This document shows, piece by piece, positions 1 through 5,565 of a stretch of DNA of 5,876 bases. How positions within the stretch are numbered: the first letter of the stretch is position 1; each line of letters opens with the position of its first letter. The translations under genes and the position numbers were made by a program. The stretch is from positions 1 to 5,876 of the forward strand of contig JAGPGC010000076.1 in the NCBI GenBank assembly GCA_018056205.1, given 5' to 3'. The notes below the pieces were generated by a model. That model made no database searches. It was not told the DNA's origin and saw only the letters and a list, made by a program, of their open reading frames with translations. Source of the DNA: Candidatus Atribacteria bacterium. Lineage in GTDB: Bacteria > Atribacterota > Atribacteria > Atribacterales > Atribacteraceae.

Positions 1-297
1 ATATATGACCATATTACTCAACTTATTGATACAGTTGAAACTGACCGTGAATTAATATCCAGTATGATTGATATTTACCTTTCGAGTATCAATAATCGAT
101 TAAATGAAGTAATGAAAATTCTCACCATGATTGCCACTATCTTTATGCCTCTTTCTTTTATTGCTGGAATATATGGTATGAATTTCAAACATATGCCTGA
201 GTTATATTGGAAATGGGGATATCCAATCTCATTGATGATTATGGGATTTATAGCACTGGTTATGTTGTATTTCTTTAATAAGAAAAAATGGTTATAA
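1..297 (+). CDS. corA: CorA-family Mg2+/divalent cation transporter, C-terminal part (5' end outside window)
   Basis: The reading frame is open from base 1, so this is the last 98 residues of a longer protein; the first ATG in the window (64) is internal. CorA proteins are pentameric inner-membrane channels for Mg2+ (sometimes Co2+ or Ni2+), with a cytoplasmic N-terminal funnel and two C-terminal membrane helices. Visible here are the end of the long stalk helix, the first membrane helix (about fragment residues 38-58), the selectivity motif GMN (bases 175-183) in the context YGMNFKHMPEL, a short periplasmic loop, the second membrane helix (about 75-92) and a basic tail KKKWL. The GMN plus MPEL loop is diagnostic of the CorA/MIT superfamily. 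The end is intact, with TAA at 295-297. The exact ion cannot be told from this fragment. It lies 91 bases upstream of the next gene, and no functional link is evident. Confidence 0.93.
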   Translation: MYDHITQLIDTVETDRELISSMIDIYLSSINNRLNEVMKILTMIATIFMPLSFIAGIYGMNFKHMPELYWKWGYPISLMIMGFIALVMLYFFNKKKWL

Positions 298-321
298 GTA
301 GAATCATGAATATTTCTTGAT

Positions 322-368
322 ATTAAAAAACTAGTTTTAATCAAATAATTAAAGAACATTATTTGATT
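322..368. promoter_or_regulatory. Two overlapping AT-rich dyads upstream of the methyltransferase/ATP-grasp gene
   Basis: Dyad A (322-341) has 7-bp arms ATTAAAA/TTTTAAT and contains the perfect palindrome AAAACTAGTTTT (327-338). Dyad B (339-368) has perfect 11-bp arms AATCAAATAAT (339-349) and ATTATTTGATT (358-368) around an 8-base loop. The two share bases 339-341, so as RNA they cannot both form in full. Dyad B ends two bases before the Shine-Dalgarno sequence (371-377). It is not followed by a T-run, which argues against a simple corA terminator. It could be an operator or a 5'-leader structure controlling the downstream gene. The structure is seen directly; the role is inferred. Confidence 0.4.
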
Positions 369-370
369 CT

Positions 371-377
371 AAGGAGG
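371..377 (+). promoter_or_regulatory. Strong Shine-Dalgarno sequence AAGGAGG for the fusion gene
   Basis: AAGGAGG lies 11 bases before the ATG at 389 and fixes this start. The next in-frame Met is about residue 100, already past the SAM-binding motif, so no shorter methyltransferase start is plausible. The C-rich arm of the palindrome inside the ORF (CCCCTT, 418-423) could pair with this site as AAGG/GG with one bulged A. That would be a possible occlusion mechanism, but it is only inferred. Confidence 0.8.
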
Positions 378-388
378 ATCGGGTATTT

Positions 389-2383
389 ATGAAAGAAGAG
401 TCATCAAAAGGGACTCCCCCCTTAAACCGTAAAAAGGGAGGGAGTAAAATTCCAAAATCTTTAGGACCGGTAGTTAATTTAGAGGAACATGTTTTCCCTG
501 ATTGGTGGCGAAGGATATTTAATTCGATTTATTTGAAAACTGATGCTGATGTTGTTGAGGATAATAACATCACTCGGAAAGAAGTTGATTTATTTTCTAA
601 AATTGTCTTATTAACCCCTGATGACAAAGTATTAGATCTTTGTTGTGGACAAGGAAGACATTCCTTGGAGCTTGCTAGGCGAAACATGAAAAATATCTAT
701 GCATTAGATCGATCCCATTATTTAATCCAGAAAGCTAAAATTCAAGCTAAAAAAGAAGGATTAAATATCCAATTTCGAGAAGGAGATGCCAGAAAGCTTC
801 CCTATTCGAGTGATTTTTTTGATGTCGTTTTAATATTAGGAAATAGTTTTGGATATTTTGAAACCGTTCAGGATGATATAAAAGTTTTAAAAGAGTTATT
901 TCGAGTTCTTAAACCTTGGGGGCGTTTATTAATCGATGTTGCCGATGGTGAATTTTTAGCTAACCATTACGAGCCCCGTTCCTGGGAATGGATTGATAAA
1001 AAATATTTTGTTTGTAGAGAACGTTCTCTTTCGGTTGATGGCCATCGACTAATTTCTCGAGAGATAGTCAATCATGTTGATCGAGGGGTTATTGCTGACC
1101 AGTTTTATGGGGAAAGGCTTTATGTCGAAGATGAACTTCACCAGCTTCTCAAAAATTCCGGCTATGATGATATAATTTTTCATGGAAAAATTTCTTCAGA
1201 TTCCCAAAGAAACCAAGATTTAGGAATGATGAAACAGAGAATAATTGTTACTTCTCGTGTAAAAAAGCCTTGGACTCCGAGTAAGAAAAAGTTACAGCCA
1301 ACTGTTCGAAGAGTGGCGGTTTTATTCGGTGATCCGGGGAAACCAGATATTTTAAAACCAAGTTCAGTTTTTGATGAAGATGATTTTTATACAATAGATC
1401 AGCTTAAATCAGCCTTACGTGATTTAACAGAATATAATTTTATTTATCTCGATAACCATCGTACCTTGATAAATGATTTGGTTTCCCTAAAAGGGAAAAT
1501 TGATTTTGTTTTTAATTTATGCGACGAGGGATTTAATAATGATCCTCGAAAGGAATTACATATACCATCTTTACTGGAAATGATTGGCATACCATATACT
1601 GGATCTGGACCTCAATGTTTAGCTTATTGTTATGATAAGTCATTAATAAGAGGAATGGCTCGTGAGATGAATATACCGGTTCCCAAAGCTTATTTTATTA
1701 AACCGGAAGATACAACTTTTGACCTCATGATAAATTTTCCAGTTATTGTAAAACCAAATTTTGGTGATTCCAGCTTTGGAATTACCCAAAAAAGTGTGGC
1801 TTACAGAATTGAAGAACTAATGGATGCTATATCGGATATTCGCAGTCAATTTGGCTACGAAAAACCTATTTTAGTTGAGGAGTTTTTAAATGGAGCAGAC
1901 CTTAGCCTTGGGATTGTTGGGAATTCCCCCGAATCATATATAGTACTCCCTTTATTAGAGGAAGATTATTCAGAACTTCCAAAGGAATTGCCTAAAATTT
2001 GTGGATACGAAGCTAAGTGGCTTTCAGATTCTGCCTATTGGAAAATTAAATCAGTTGCAGCCAAAATACCCGAAGAGATTGAAAAAATAATCATAGATAG
2101 TTCATTAAAGCTTTTTGAAAGGTTGGAATGTCGAGATTATGTTCGTTTCGATTGGCGTTTAGATGATTTGGGAAGCCCTCGGTTATTAGAAGTAAATCCT
2201 AATCCGGGTTGGTGTTGGGATGGGCATTTAGCCAAAATGGCGAAATTAGCTGGAATGTCCTATGTTGAATTATTAGAATCAATATTGAAAGCGGCTGAGG
2301 TTCGTTTTGGATTTCGAAGTTTAAATGGGGTCAAGAAACCTTTTAATACCGAACTTCAACTCATAGGTCAAGAAACAACTTAA
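389..2383 (+). CDS. Fusion protein: class I SAM-dependent methyltransferase + D-Ala-D-Ala-ligase-like ATP-grasp ligase
   Basis: A 664-residue cytoplasmic protein with two enzymatic domains and no signal peptide or membrane segment. Residues about 35-290 are a Rossmann-type methyltransferase: motif I VLDLCCGQGRH (81-91), the acidic ribose-binding D107 in ALDRS, EGDA with D133, and a post-motif region with LFRVLKPWGRLLID. A basic linker (about 290-308) leads to an ATP-grasp module (about 308-645). This shows IPYTGSGP (401-408), the ATP-binding segment PVIVKPNFGDSSFGI with K455, VEEFLNGADLS with E497/E498, and the Mg2+ ligands D588 (RFDW), E601 and N603 (LEVNPNPG). The ATP-grasp part resembles Ddl overall. 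However, the usual HG..GEDG loop is replaced by NLCDEGFNNDPRKELH (from N376), and the GMT..S segment that holds the second D-Ala is GWCWDGH. A true cell-wall Ddl is therefore unlikely. Ligase chemistry (acyl phosphate, then amide) with a methylated amino-acid-like substrate is the reasonable inference; the substrates are unknown. It is probably co-transcribed with the aldo/keto reductase downstream. The N-terminal 26 residues look non-homologous and carry a palindromic repeat. Confidence 0.9.
   Translation: MKEESSKGTPPLNRKKGGSKIPKSLGPVVNLEEHVFPDWWRRIFNSIYLKTDADVVEDNNITRKEVDLFSKIVLLTPDDKVLDLCCGQGRHSLELARRNMKNIYALDRSHYLIQKAKIQAKKEGLNIQFREGDARKLPYSSDFFDVVLILGNSFGYFETVQDDIKVLKELFRVLKPWGRLLIDVADGEFLANHYEPRSWEWIDKKYFVCRERSLSVDGHRLISREIVNHVDRGVIADQFYGERLYVEDELHQLLKNSGYDDIIFHGKISSDSQRNQDLGMMKQRIIVTSRVKKPWTPSKKKLQPTVRRVAVLFGDPGKPDILKPSSVFDEDDFYTIDQLKSALRDLTEYNFIYLDNHRTLINDLVSLKGKIDFVFNLCDEGFNNDPRKELHIPSLLEMIGIPYTGSGPQCLAYCYDKSLIRGMAREMNIPVPKAYFIKPEDTTFDLMINFPVIVKPNFGDSSFGITQKSVAYRIEELMDAISDIRSQFGYEKPILVEEFLNGADLSLGIVGNSPESYIVLPLLEEDYSELPKELPKICGYEAKWLSDSAYWKIKSVAAKIPEEIEKIIIDSSLKLFERLECRDYVRFDWRLDDLGSPRLLEVNPNPGWCWDGHLAKMAKLAGMSYVELLESILKAAEVRFGFRSLNGVKKPFNTELQLIGQETT
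413..445. repeat. GC-rich palindromic element inside the 5' coding end of the fusion gene
   Basis: The arms ACTCCCCCCTT (413-423) and AAGGGAGGGAGT (434-445) pair over 11 base pairs with one bulged A (439) around a 10-base loop. The C and G runs stand out against the AT-rich gene. The element encodes about residues 9-19, within a low-complexity basic leader (KGTPPLNRKKGGSK) that precedes the conserved methyltransferase. CCCCCTT...AAGGGGG palindromes are a common style of dispersed bacterial repeat, and their translations typically give PPL..KGG-like peptides. This one may be such a repeat captured in frame. One copy only is visible here, so its repeat status is inferred. Confidence 0.5.
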
Positions 2384-2411
2384 AACTCATAGGTCAAGAA
2401 ACAACTTAAAA
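2358..2411. repeat. Perfect 26-bp tandem duplication across the stop codon of the fusion gene
   Basis: Bases 2358-2383 are repeated exactly at 2384-2409, and the match runs two bases further (2410-2411), giving 28 matching bases at a period of 26. Copy 1 ends in the TAA stop of the fusion gene (2381-2383) and encodes its last residues. Copy 2 is entirely untranslated and carries a second TAA (2407-2409). Because the real stop is in copy 1, the protein is unchanged. The duplication lengthens the gap to the next gene from 28 to 54 bases. Zero divergence suggests a recent slippage event, or an assembly artefact. Confidence 0.92.
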
Positions 2412-2437
2412 TAAATTTTATCAGGAGGTCTTTCATT

Positions 2438-3418
2438 ATGAGAACTCGTCGATTAGGGAAAACCAACCTCGAGCTAACGGTGATTGGGTTTGGATCCTGG
2501 GCAATAGGTGGTGGAGGATGGAGAAATGCCTGGGGTCCTCAAGATGACTCTGAATCCATAGCTGCTATAAAGAAAGCTTTAGATCTTGGTATAAATTGGA
2601 TAGATACTGCTGCTATTTATGGGCTTGGCCATTCAGAAGAAATAGTTGGCAAGGCTATAAAAGGTATTTCTAAAAGACCGATCATTGCAACGAAATGTGG
2701 TTTAGTATGGGATGAAAAGAAAAATATTACTAACCGGCTTAAACGAGAGAGCATTAAAAATGAGGCTGAAGCAAGCTTAAAAAGATTGGATGTTGATGTC
2801 ATTGACCTTTACCAAATCCACTGGCCGATTCCCGATGAAGATATTGAAGAAGGATGGGAAGCAATGGCTCAGTTAGTAAAAGAAGGAAAAGTGCGATATA
2901 TTGGAGTATCGAATTTTAATGTATCACAAATGAAACGCGCTCAATCAATTTACCCAATTGCTTCCTTACAACCTCCTTATAGTATGTTAAAAAGGGATGT
3001 GGAAGAAGATATTTTCCCCTTTTGCCGACAAAATTCAATCGGTATTGTTGTTTATAGCCCTATGCAAAAAGGTTTACTTACTGGGAAGATCACCCGTGAA
3101 CGAGTAGCAAACTTTCCAGAAGACGATCACCGACGAAATGACCCTGATTTTAATGAGCCATTAATCAGCTTCAATCTTGAATTAGTTGATAAGCTGGTTC
3201 CAATAGCAAGAAAACATAATAAAACTCTCGCTCAATTAGCAATTGCTTGGGTTTTGAGACGTCCGGAAGTAACCTCAGCTATTGTTGGAGCTCGGCGTCC
3301 AGATCAAATCGCTGAAACAGTCTTAGCTGGCGACTGGATTCTTCCTCAAGAAGATATTGATAATATTGAAAAACTGCTTGCTGAACGTGAGCAAAAGATA
3401 ATGAATATGAATAAATAA
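2438..3418 (+). CDS. Aldo/keto reductase (IolS/YhdN-like, AKR11-type)
   Basis: A complete 326-residue (beta/alpha)8-barrel oxidoreductase that reduces aldehydes or ketones, or oxidises the alcohols, with NAD(P)H in the cytoplasm. The AKR catalytic tetrad is complete: D56 (NWIDTA), Y61 (IYGLG), K86 (IATKCG) and H128 (YQIHWP). Other family marks are GVSNF (156-160), the Q178 region SLQPPYSML, YSPMQKGLLTGK (206-217) and the C-terminal cofactor-phosphate loop VGARRPDQ (283-290). Length and motif order match the bacterial IolS/YhdN type rather than the shorter AKR5 group. The start is supported by AGGAGG (2423-2428), nine bases before the ATG. It follows the methyltransferase/ATP-grasp gene at 54 bases (28 before the tandem duplication), so a shared transcript is likely and it may act on the same pathway. 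The natural substrate cannot be deduced; a sugar or polyol derivative is one option given the neighbouring sugar operon. Confidence 0.93.
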   Translation: MRTRRLGKTNLELTVIGFGSWAIGGGGWRNAWGPQDDSESIAAIKKALDLGINWIDTAAIYGLGHSEEIVGKAIKGISKRPIIATKCGLVWDEKKNITNRLKRESIKNEAEASLKRLDVDVIDLYQIHWPIPDEDIEEGWEAMAQLVKEGKVRYIGVSNFNVSQMKRAQSIYPIASLQPPYSMLKRDVEEDIFPFCRQNSIGIVVYSPMQKGLLTGKITRERVANFPEDDHRRNDPDFNEPLISFNLELVDKLVPIARKHNKTLAQLAIAWVLRRPEVTSAIVGARRPDQIAETVLAGDWILPQEDIDNIEKLLAEREQKIMNMNK

Positions 3419-3420
3419 CT

Positions 3421-3476
3421 TAAATAAGGAAGAGGATAATAATTTTACTATCATTTTATCCTCTTCCTATTATTTA
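3421..3476. terminator. Long hairpin between convergent operons, probable bidirectional terminator
   Basis: A perfect 13-bp stem pairs AGGAAGAGGATAA (3427-3439) with TTATCCTCTTCCT (3456-3468) around a 16-base loop. TAAATA (3421-3426) and TATTTA (3471-3476) extend it beyond a two-base bulge. It begins two bases after the aldo/keto reductase stop and lies 93 bases past the ROK kinase stop on the other strand. The flanks on both sides are A/T rich, but neither strand has a clean U-run directly after the stem. The terminator call therefore rests on the stem and its convergent position. Confidence 0.65.
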
Positions 3477-3500
3477 TAAGTACAAAAATGTCAATTATAA

Positions 3501-3515
3501 ATGAAGTGGCTTCAT
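3501..3515. terminator. Short hairpin in the convergent gap, possible secondary terminator
   Basis: ATGAAG (3501-3506) and CTTCAT (3510-3515) form a perfect 6-bp stem with a TGG loop, followed on the plus strand by the pyrimidine-rich CCTTTTCTT. It could back up the larger hairpin for the aldo/keto reductase transcript. The stem is short and the T-run is interrupted, so it could equally be chance. Confidence 0.3.
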
Positions 3516-3536
3516 CCTTTTCTTAATCCAAATTCG

Positions 3537-3568
3537 CTTTTTTTAGGTGTTGATTCTACTTTTTTTAG
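3537..3568. repeat. Pair of 10-bp direct repeats CTTTTTTTAG just past the ROK kinase stop
   Basis: CTTTTTTTAG occurs at 3537-3546 and again at 3559-3568, 22 bases apart, which is close to two helical turns. The second copy abuts the stop codon (3569-3571) of the minus-strand kinase gene. On the minus strand, where that gene is transcribed, these are A-runs, so they do not act as a terminator U-tract for it. On the plus strand they are T-runs without an adjoining stem. They may be no more than low-complexity sequence. Confidence 0.4.
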
Positions 3569-4486
3569 TTAAAGTAAGCCCTCCTTTTTCAATAAAGGGA
3601 GCCCGGCAGCTCCCATAACACTCGCTTTTCCTTTAAAACTACCTAAAACCAAATCGGGAAGGGGAAAGGACCAAAATTGGTGTTTGGTATAATAAGATTG
3701 AACCAGATTAAGCCAAAAATCTCCAGTTTCAGCTATTCCGCCTCCTAAAACGATTGCTTCTGGATCAAAGATTTGAGCAATATTGGCTAGACCAATTCCT
3801 AAATAATAAGCCGCTTGATTGACAATACTGGTGAAGGGTAGCATATTTTCTTGAGCTTTTTGCATGATAATTGCTCCACTCACCGTCTTTTTAGTCAAAT
3901 GATAAGCTTCTCTTTCCATGGCACTTCCCGAAGAAAGAGCTTCGAGACATCCAGCATTTCCACACCGACAAAGAGGTCCACCAGGCTCAACAATGATATG
4001 CCCTAATTCAGCCGAAATTCCCCTTGCTCCCCTAATAAATTGTTTTTCCCAAATCAAAGTTCCTGAAATACCAGTACCGACGCTTACATATACCAGGCTT
4101 TGATATTTTTTTCCGGCACCAAAAAATACTTCTGCAATAGCACCACTTCGTACATCGTGTTCCAAGTAGAATGAAATATTTAATTTTTTAGAAAGAATCT
4201 CAACAACCGGAACATTTCTCCAGTTGAGATTTTCGGAATAAATCATGACCCCTCGTGTAATATCAACCAGACCTGGACAGGCAATCCCCATCCCCACTAA
4301 TTCATTCCTATTTTCAAGTTTTTCCATAAGAAAATGAGCTAAATAAACAACATCATTTAAAACTTTCTCGACTCTTCTCTCTGGTTCAACTGGAATCTTT
4401 TCGTAAGTAATAATTTCTAATTTATCGTTTACTAATACTCCAGCTATTTTCGTTCCTCCTAAATCTATACCAATTGAATAAGCCAA
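3569..4486 (-). CDS. ROK-family sugar kinase (glucokinase-like), TTG start
   Basis: A complete 305-residue cytoplasmic ATP-dependent sugar kinase of the ROK (repressor, ORF, kinase) family. There is no N-terminal helix-turn-helix, so it is an enzyme rather than a NagC/XylR-type repressor. It shows the phosphate-binding loop GIDLGGTK (6-13, D8), ACPGLVD (69-75), the sugar/catalytic segment EHDVRSGAIAE with catalytic D111, the second phosphate motif VGTGISG (136-142), E160 and H163 in AELGH, and the ROK zinc site H163, C173, C175, C180 with E182 (CRCGNAGCLEA). A Gly-rich adenosine segment VLGGGIAE (246-253) follows. The usual ND.NAA around the catalytic Asp reads HDVRSG here, which may signal a sugar other than glucose. 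The start codon is TTG, with AGGAGG ten bases before it and an in-frame TAA two codons upstream that excludes a longer form. It lies 27 bases after the UroD-like gene, as the apparent last gene of a sugar-transport operon, and would phosphorylate the imported sugar. The exact sugar is unknown. Confidence 0.92.
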   Translation of the reverse strand: MAYSIGIDLGGTKIAGVLVNDKLEIITYEKIPVEPERRVEKVLNDVVYLAHFLMEKLENRNELVGMGIACPGLVDITRGVMIYSENLNWRNVPVVEILSKKLNISFYLEHDVRSGAIAEVFFGAGKKYQSLVYVSVGTGISGTLIWEKQFIRGARGISAELGHIIVEPGGPLCRCGNAGCLEALSSGSAMEREAYHLTKKTVSGAIIMQKAQENMLPFTSIVNQAAYYLGIGLANIAQIFDPEAIVLGGGIAETGDFWLNLVQSYYTKHQFWSFPLPDLVLGSFKGKASVMGAAGLPLLKKEGLL

Positions 4487-4496
4487 TATTTATCTT

Positions 4497-4502
4497 CCTC
4501 CT
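4497..4502 (-). promoter_or_regulatory. Shine-Dalgarno AGGAGG deciding the TTG start of the ROK kinase
   Basis: On the minus strand AGGAGG is followed by ten bases and then TTG GCT TAT. The in-frame codons just before are TAA ATA. No ATG or GTG start is available near this site, so translation must begin at the TTG (4486-4484). Confidence 0.8.
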
Positions 4503-4513
4503 CAATATTCAAT

Positions 4514-5560
4514 TTATGAGGTCATTTGTTGAAGAAATAAATTAGATTGCACTTCATCATACATTACCATTATATTTTTCAGAGGGGTATCCGGTTGGAT
4601 ATTATGAGTTGCTCCTAAAAGCAATCCACCATTGTATCCTACTGTTTGAATGCGGGTTTTTACTTCGTTTCGAACCTCTTCCTCATTTAAAAAAGGAAGA
4701 GTTTCTTGTTCATCAATGGTACCAAAGAAAGCCAGTTGATCACCGTATTTTCTCTTTATTTCAATAGGATCCATACACTTGGGTTGTATTGGATTGAGTA
4801 CATCAAGGCCTAACTCAATAAGGTCAGGGATAATTGGTTCGATATTCCCATCACTATGATAAACAATGATAATATTCGGATTGGATTGTTTAAAAGTTCT
4901 AAAAAGCTGGTCGAGGCGGGGTTTTAATCTCTTCCTCCAAACCTGTGGTGAAATCATCATTCCCTGCTGGGTTCCAACATCGTCTCCACACATAATAATG
5001 TCAACACCAAGGGAGATCATTTGTTGACCAATAGCTTGATAAAAATGGAGAGTTTGATCAAGGATATATTCAATAATTGGATTTTCTTGGAAAAATTCAA
5101 TTAGAAATTTTTCTAAGCCAACCAAGTACCAGGAAGGTTCAAAATTAGTACTTCCCAAAAATCCCATAGTAGCAAGCTGAAGACGATTCTTCTGAAGAAT
5201 TTTTTTGGCTTGGTCAAATCGACCTGGAGCCCAAGGATCGGGAAATTGATACTGATCGATTTTGTTAAGGTCAGCTAAAGGATGAAAGATCATCTCGTTA
5301 TAATAACCAACTCGTTTATATCCAATTCCCCATTCGTCGGTAAAACTCCCATCAGAATAGTTAATATTATGGAAGCCAAGAGGTGGGCTAAATGAAACCC
5401 GTTTGACATCGTTGCCAATAATTTCATCAAGGTCATCTGAGGAACAACGAAAATATTGGCAAAGCTGCCCTTCTATTTGAGGAGTAAAAGAATTAAAGAT
5501 TGGCACTCGATCCGGTTTTACCCTCCTAAGAGCATTTAATACTCTCTGTTTCGAAGTCAT
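4514..5560 (-). CDS. UroD-family (COG0407) protein, methyltransferase/decarboxylase-like
   Basis: A 348-residue TIM-barrel protein of the uroporphyrinogen decarboxylase family. The family includes haem-pathway HemE and the corrinoid:CoM or corrinoid:tetrahydrofolate methyltransferases (MtaA/CmuA type). It shows the N-terminal signature RVLNALRRVKPDRVP (residues 6-20), MCGDDVGTQ (190-198), HSDGNI (H235, D237), LNPIQP and FGTIDEQ, and ends with GATHNIQPDTP (H319). The haem enzyme is unlikely because of the context and the missing HemE N-terminal signature. Zinc methyltransferases use H-x-C and a later Cys; here the Cys positions are Asp (HSD) and a THN segment, so a different metal site or chemistry is likely. 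I prefer the ATG at 5560: AAGGAG (5574-5569) is eight bases before it, while the ATG at 5566 is only two bases from the same site. That longer form would add two residues (MN). The longer reading overlaps the permease stop in TAATG, showing tight coupling to sugar transport. The substrate is unknown. Confidence 0.88.
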   Translation of the reverse strand: MTSKQRVLNALRRVKPDRVPIFNSFTPQIEGQLCQYFRCSSDDLDEIIGNDVKRVSFSPPLGFHNINYSDGSFTDEWGIGYKRVGYYNEMIFHPLADLNKIDQYQFPDPWAPGRFDQAKKILQKNRLQLATMGFLGSTNFEPSWYLVGLEKFLIEFFQENPIIEYILDQTLHFYQAIGQQMISLGVDIIMCGDDVGTQQGMMISPQVWRKRLKPRLDQLFRTFKQSNPNIIIVYHSDGNIEPIIPDLIELGLDVLNPIQPKCMDPIEIKRKYGDQLAFFGTIDEQETLPFLNEEEVRNEVKTRIQTVGYNGGLLLGATHNIQPDTPLKNIMVMYDEVQSNLFLQQMTS

Positions 5561-5565
5561 ATTCA

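Noticed and set aside
317..322. TTGATA as a -35 element for the fusion gene
   Set aside because: No acceptable -10 hexamer occurs at 16-18 bases downstream (17 bases gives ATCAAA).
75..359. Minus-strand open frame of 94 codons
   Set aside because: It lies antisense to the clear CorA frame, has no recognisable motif and no plausible ribosome site; it is a shadow.
389..2383. Annotation as D-alanine--D-alanine ligase (ddl)
   Set aside because: The first and second D-Ala binding segments are replaced and a methyltransferase is fused on, so the cell-wall function is not supported.
2358..2411. Frameshift or broken gene caused by the tandem duplication
   Set aside because: The stop is at the end of copy 1, so the reading frame and protein end are unaffected.
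2617..2802. Minus-strand open frame of 61 codons
   Set aside because: Antisense to the aldo/keto reductase catalytic region, with low-complexity hydrophobic/serine composition; it is a shadow.
3489..3494. Minus-strand TTGACA (plus TGTCAA) as a promoter
   Set aside because: It has no good -10 at normal spacing and would transcribe only antisense through the terminator into the aldo/keto reductase.
3918..4103. Plus-strand open frame of 61 codons
   Set aside because: Antisense to the ROK kinase zinc site; no domain or start signal.
4514..5560. HemE, uroporphyrinogen decarboxylase of haem synthesis
   Set aside because: The gene lies in a sugar-transport operon, lacks the HemE N-terminal signature and has HSDGNI/THNIQ motifs of the COG0407 side branch.
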